DNA from: an uncultured Ruminococcus sp.
Lineage (GTDB): Bacteria; Bacillota; Clostridia; Oscillospirales; Acutalibacteraceae
Reading direction: 5' to 3'
NCBI GenBank assembly: GCA_946055445.1
Contig: CAMGGF010000063.1
Span: forward strand, 1-7,164
DNA length: 7,164 nt
Position numbers and translations under genes: made by a program
The notes under the pieces: model-generated
The model's input: only the letters and a program-made list of their open reading frames with translations
Databases searched by the model: none
Told to the model about the DNA's origin: nothing
Shown: piece after piece, positions 4,522 through 7,164 of the stretch
How the letters are laid out: each line of letters begins with the position of its first letter
How positions within the stretch are numbered: position 1 is the first letter of the stretch

Positions 4522-5187
4522 TCAGTTTTTCCGTTTGCGGCTTTTGCCGAGCAATCTGTCAATCACATAGGCGATATACCCGAGCGCCAAAAATGCAACG
4601 GTAATCCCGAGGACAATCAACAAAACCTTATCCCACCCGTACAAGTCCACATCCATAAACGGATACGGGTAGCGGCTTTGCGCACCGCCGAAACCGGAAA
4701 AACAGGTATCGCTGATTTCGGCACGCAACAGCGCAAACCCAAAATACAAATACGGAAGCACCAACCACGCAATGGGGTGCAGGCTTTTATACTGCCCTTT
4801 CGGGAAAAACAGGAAATAATCAAGCACAACCATTGCAGGCACAACATAATGCACCAAAATATTCCCCGCAAGCAGTACGGGGCTGACTTTTTCGGCATTT
4901 GCTTCCATAACCCCGTTTAACATAAAATGATACACAAGTCCCGTCACTGCAATGCACATCGTTACGCTGCCCTTTAAAAGCGGATTTTCCTTTTTGTGCT
5001 GTGCCACCACCAACACTGCAAAATACAGAAAACACACCATATTGCTCAAAATGGTGTAATAGCAAGTGAGCATTGCGGCGTGGCCGTCTTTCGAAACTGC
5101 GGCATATTGCAGAACGATGCCCGCTTCGCACAAAAACAAAAATAACAGGCGATAAATCTGTTTGAAATAGGTGTTCCGAATATACAT
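4522..5187 (-). CDS. Pr6Pr-like (FAR-17a/AIG1-like) six-helix membrane protein
   Basis: The protein has 221 residues with about six predicted membrane helices (about 11-29, 45-62, 74-91, 106-127, 139-155, 187-208) and a basic C-terminus (GKSRKRKN). Motifs resemble the bacterial Pr6Pr family: YYTILSN (43-49), HYVVPAMVVLDYFLFF (113-128) and WLVLPYLYF (141-149). The conserved N49, H113 and D123 fall in or near helices. Eukaryotic relatives (AIG1/ADTRP) are membrane hydrolases of fatty acid esters of hydroxy fatty acids; the bacterial role is not established, so no reaction is assigned. The open frame reaches 5322, but ATG 5185-5187 is preferred: GGAGG (5200-5204) lies 12 nt away, somewhat far, and the promoter at 5221-5249 lies inside the longer frame, excluding upstream starts. 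It is divergent from the rubrerythrin operon. Confidence 0.75.
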   Translation of the reverse strand: MYIRNTYFKQIYRLLFLFLCEAGIVLQYAAVSKDGHAAMLTCYYTILSNMVCFLYFAVLVVAQHKKENPLLKGSVTMCIAVTGLVYHFMLNGVMEANAEKVSPVLLAGNILVHYVVPAMVVLDYFLFFPKGQYKSLHPIAWLVLPYLYFGFALLRAEISDTCFSGFGGAQSRYPYPFMDVDLYGWDKVLLIVLGITVAFLALGYIAYVIDRLLGKSRKRKN

Positions 5188-5220
5188 ATACTTTAAAAAC
5201 CTCCGAAGTATGTTTGCTGT

Positions 5221-5249
5221 ATTGTAGCATAATTTCTGAAATTCTGCAA
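5221..5249 (-). promoter_or_regulatory. Sigma-A type promoter of the Pr6Pr-like gene with a palindrome in its spacer
   Basis: On the minus strand, TTGCAG (5244-5249) and TACAAT (5221-5226) are 17 bp apart, with TG one base before the -10. The spacer contains AATTTCTGAAATT (5231-5243), a perfect palindrome of 6-bp arms around one base, suitable for a dimeric regulator that would occlude polymerase. The -35 element lies 16 bp from the -35 of the divergent rubrerythrin promoter. Confidence 0.7.
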
Positions 5250-5265
5250 TTTCAAAAATGTGCGC

Positions 5266-5294
5266 TTGCATAATTTTTTTGAAAGCGGTATAAT
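5266..5294 (+). promoter_or_regulatory. Sigma-A type promoter of the rubrerythrin-rubredoxin operon
   Basis: TTGCAT (5266-5271) and a consensus TATAAT (5289-5294) are separated by 17 bp. Initiation near 5301 gives a leader of about 48 nt. I found no full PerR-type palindrome around it; the nearest symmetric element is the 13-bp dyad at 5231-5243 on the divergent side. Confidence 0.85.
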
Positions 5295-5348
5295 ATAGAT
5301 AGAATACGGCAAACGCCGCCATTCAATTTTATAAAAAGGGTGAAAACT

Positions 5349-5888
5349 ATGGCAGAATTAAAAGGCAGTAAAACCGAGAAAAACCTGATGGCCGCTTTTG
5401 CAGGCGAGTCGCAGGCGCACACAAAGTATTTGTATTACGCATCAAAAGCGAAAAAAGACGGTTATGTGCAAATCGGCGCGCTGTTTGAGGAAACCGCAAA
5501 GAACGAAAAAGAACACGCCAAAATTTGGTTTAAACTTTTGCACGGCGGTATGCCCGCTACCACCGAAAATCTAAAGGATGCGGCGGCAGGCGAAAACTAC
5601 GAATGGACCGATATGTACGCCGGTTTTGCAGAAACCGCGCGTGAAGAAGGCTTTGACGAAATCGCAGAATTGTTCGACGGCGTTGCCGCGATTGAAAAAG
5701 AGCACGAGGAACGCTACAAAAAACTGCTCCAAAACATCGAGGGCGATTTGGTATTCTCGAAAGACGGCGACGCGGTGTGGCAGTGCTCGAATTGCGGCCA
5801 TATTGTTGTCGGCAAAAAAGCACCCGAGGTTTGCCCCGTTTGCGCACACCCGCAGGCATATTTCCAAGTCCGCGCAGAAAATTATTGA
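5349..5888 (+). CDS. rbr: Rubrerythrin (diiron peroxidase with C-terminal rubredoxin domain)
   Basis: The protein has 179 residues, slightly shorter than the classical 190 or so. Residues 1-130 form the ferritin-like four-helix bundle; iron ligands are recognisable as E20 (FAGES), E53 and H56 (EKEH), and E116 and H119 (EKEH), with further acidic residues around 95-100. Residues about 141-177 form the rubredoxin [Fe(SCys)4] domain with C146/C149 and C162/C165, spaced C-x2-C-x12-C-x2-C. The enzyme reduces hydrogen peroxide to water in the cytoplasm of anaerobes, with electrons from NAD(P)H via rubredoxin. ATG 5349 is chosen over an in-frame GTG at 5340 because the family begins near MAELKGSKTEKNL and AAAGGG (5335-5340) lies 8 nt upstream. 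It is followed after 38 bp by a small rubredoxin on the same transcript. Confidence 0.96.
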   Translation: MAELKGSKTEKNLMAAFAGESQAHTKYLYYASKAKKDGYVQIGALFEETAKNEKEHAKIWFKLLHGGMPATTENLKDAAAGENYEWTDMYAGFAETAREEGFDEIAELFDGVAAIEKEHEERYKKLLQNIEGDLVFSKDGDAVWQCSNCGHIVVGKKAPEVCPVCAHPQAYFQVRAENY

Positions 5889-5926
5889 TTAAAGAATTTT
5901 CATAATTCGAAAAGGAGGAAGAACTT

Positions 5927-6046
5927 ATGGCAAAATATGTTTGCACCGTTTGCGGCTATGTCTATGAGGGCGACGAACTGCCCGAGGATTACGAATGCCC
6001 GCTGTGCGGCGTCGGCCCCGACCAGTTTGAAAAGGTTGAAGAATAA
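5927..6046 (+). CDS. Mini-rubredoxin (39 residues)
   Basis: The protein has 39 residues, beginning MAKYVCTVCGYVYEGDELP. The four iron ligands are C6, C9, C24 and C27, spaced C-x2-C-x14-C-x2-C, close to the 12-residue spacing of rubrerythrin's own domain and much shorter than the roughly 29 of classical 52-54-residue rubredoxins. The conserved GYVYEGDE turn and the CPLCG knuckle are present. GGAGG (5914-5918) lies 8 nt before ATG, a strong ribosome site. Position after rbr, with a terminator directly behind, suggests it passes electrons to rubrerythrin. It is small enough to be missed by automated gene callers. Confidence 0.93.
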   Translation: MAKYVCTVCGYVYEGDELPEDYECPLCGVGPDQFEKVEE

Positions 6047-6060
6047 GAAACGTGCAAAAA

Positions 6061-6105
6061 CCCACCCTGTGTACCGTTTGGTGCACAGGGTGGGCTTTTA
6101 TTTTT
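6061..6105. terminator. Strong terminator of the rubrerythrin operon, possibly bidirectional
   Basis: CCCACCCTGTG (6061-6071) pairs with CACAGGGTGGG (6084-6094). The inside continues through a T-G pair and ACC/GGT to a GTTT loop, making 15 pairs. CTTTTATTTTT follows (6095-6105). Five A residues directly before the stem (6056-6060) give U5 on the minus strand, so it may also stop readthrough from argF. Confidence 0.93.
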
Positions 6106-6118
6106 GACAGAAGGTAGT

Positions 6119-6279
6119 TGTAGGATCGAACTGTGTTCGCCCGCGGCATTGTCATTCTGAGGCGTTCAACCGAAGAATCTCCTTTCAATGAAAATGCCCT
6201 TTATCGCACGAGACCCTTCACTTCGTTCAAGATGACTTTTTCGGTCATTTTTTGCGGCACGGTACAACCGTCCCCTACA
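6119..6279. repeat. Nested palindromic REP/MITE-like element
   Basis: The 161-bp block opens with TGTAGG (6119-6124) and closes with its complement CCTACA (6274-6279). Each outer arm carries a small hairpin with a TGT triloop when both are read inward: CGAAC-TGT-GTTCG (6127-6139) and, on the minus strand, ACGGT-TGT-ACCGT (6259-6271). The stems differ but pair internally. An inner pair of imperfect inverted arms begins GTCATTCTGAGG (6151) and ends TTCAAGATGAC (6236); both carry a GAAG-type core and TCTC/GAGA next to the middle. From memory, GTCATTCTGA...GAAGAATCTC sequences recur as dispersed repeats in gut Firmicutes. No coding potential is visible. It fills the 260-bp gap before argF. Confidence 0.75.
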
Positions 6280-6306
6280 TACTTCCATTTTCATTTGAGA
6301 AAATCA

Positions 6307-7164
6307 TTACTTTTCCATCAAAGTGACCATAACGGCTTTTTGCGCGTGGAGGCGGTTTTCTGCCTCATCGAAGATTTCGTCGGCGTGGGCTTCAAACACA
6401 TCGGCGGTGATTTCCTCGCCGCGGTGCGCGGGCAGACAATGCTGTACCATACAGCCGCTGTTGGCAACGGCGAGCAGTTGTTTGTTGACCTGATACACGC
6501 CCTCGAACACCTTGCGGCGTTCTGCCGCCTCGTCCTCCTGCCCCATGGACGCCCAAACATCGGTGAAAATCACATCGGCGTCTGCCGCCGCTTCTTTCGG
6601 GTCGCGGCAAAGGGCAAAGTTTTGATAAGGCTTTGCAAAATCGAGCACCTGACGGTCGGGGTCATAGCCCTCGGGGCACGCCACGGAAACGGTCATACCC
6701 GTTTTCAAGCCGCCCACGATCAGTGAGTTCGCCATATTGTTGCCGTCGCCGATATAGCACATTTTCAAGCCGTCCAAATGGCCTTTGTGCTCACGAATCG
6801 TCAATAAATCGGCAAGCACCTGGCAGGGGTGGCAGAAATCCGTTAACCCGTTGATAATCGGAATTGAGCCGTATTTTGCCAAGTTTTCCACTTCGCTCTG
6901 CTCGAAAGTTCTTATCATAATCCCGTCGAGATAGCGCGACAGCACGCGGGCGGTATCTTGAATCGGTTCGCCGCGCCCGATTTGCAGGTCACGGTTGGAA
7001 AGAAACAGCGCTTGCCCGCCCAACTGATACATACCCGTTTCAAACGAAACGCGCGTTCTTGTAGAGGACTTTTGGAAAATCATCCCCAAGGTCTGCCCTT
7101 TTAAACGCTTGTGGGCAATGCCGTTTTTGGTTTCGTATTTCAGTTGGTCCGCAAGGTTTAACAG
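6307..7164 (-). CDS. argF: Ornithine carbamoyltransferase (N-terminus beyond the window)
   Basis: The frame is open from the right edge to TAA at 6307-6309 and gives 285 residues; the family is about 305-310, so roughly 20 N-terminal residues are missing. Counted from the first visible residue: SSTRTR at 33-38 binds carbamoyl phosphate; HPCQ at 112-115 lies at the active site; DVWASMGQE at 202-210 is the ornithine-binding SMG loop; HCLPAHRG at 242-249 contains the catalytic cysteine. The enzyme joins carbamoyl phosphate and ornithine to give citrulline in arginine synthesis, as a cytoplasmic trimer. The catabolic form (arcB) has very similar sequence; no arc genes are visible, so argF is the working name. 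No internal start is needed, since family-like sequence (LLNLADQLKYE) continues to the edge. Confidence 0.96.
   Translation of the reverse strand: MLNLADQLKYETKNGIAHKRLKGQTLGMIFQKSSTRTRVSFETGMYQLGGQALFLSNRDLQIGRGEPIQDTARVLSRYLDGIMIRTFEQSEVENLAKYGSIPIINGLTDFCHPCQVLADLLTIREHKGHLDGLKMCYIGDGNNMANSLIVGGLKTGMTVSVACPEGYDPDRQVLDFAKPYQNFALCRDPKEAAADADVIFTDVWASMGQEDEAAERRKVFEGVYQVNKQLLAVANSGCMVQHCLPAHRGEEITADVFEAHADEIFDEAENRLHAQKAVMVTLMEK

Noticed and set aside
3983..4522. Integrated mobile element at tRNA-Lys
   Set aside because: Direct repeats of the tRNA end are present, but there is no integrase or cargo and the intervals are under 210 bp. At most these are remnants.
3989..4562. Several open frames of 60-100 codons on both strands across and behind the tRNA
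   Set aside because: They translate antisense tRNA-Lys and the repeated tails (for example the IRTPDTLIKSQVL type peptide, a frequent database artefact) and lack ribosome sites.
5287..5305. PerR box at the rubrerythrin promoter
   Set aside because: Only the half TATAAT, which is the -10 itself, fits; the other half does not match the inverted repeat.

Overview
The window reads as a chromosomal segment of an anaerobic, low-to-medium GC Clostridia member, most likely of the Oscillospiraceae/Ruminococcaceae group. The support is a secreted transglutaminase-like protein carrying a dockerin module, a rubrerythrin plus mini-rubredoxin pair for peroxide defence, near-consensus sigma-A promoters with 17-bp spacers, strong GGAGG ribosome sites, and SecG and NrdR of Firmicutes type. 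No phage, transposase, integrase or CRISPR genes are visible.

Layout from left to right. The tail of a probable flavodoxin-family gene (+) and a bidirectional terminator come first. Three minus-strand genes follow: the dockerin/transglutaminase-like protein, nrdR with its own promoter and an NrdR-box-like site, and a sugar phosphate isomerase/epimerase-like TIM-barrel protein. The last is divergent from a small two-helix membrane protein of unknown role. After a hairpin-rich gap come secG and, 41 bp later, tRNA-Lys(TTT). Downstream of the tRNA lies about 430 bp of non-coding DNA in which the tRNA 3' end plus its terminator occurs three times, each followed by an inverted copy of the T-arm, with short-loop hairpins filling the spaces. 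A Pr6Pr-like membrane protein (-) is divergent from the rubrerythrin-rubredoxin operon (+). The window ends with a 161-bp nested inverted-repeat element and most of an ornithine carbamoyltransferase gene (-, running off the right edge).

The protein genes are mostly housekeeping functions with no single shared pathway. The clear functional unit is rubrerythrin with the 39-residue rubredoxin, which share a promoter and a terminator and probably act together in peroxide reduction. The most unusual content is non-coding: the tRNA-Lys tail array at 4042-4490 and the nested palindromic element at 6119-6279. Both are built from short hairpins with tiny loops. Two dyad-symmetric sites in divergent promoter regions (3152-3166 and 5231-5243) are candidate operators.
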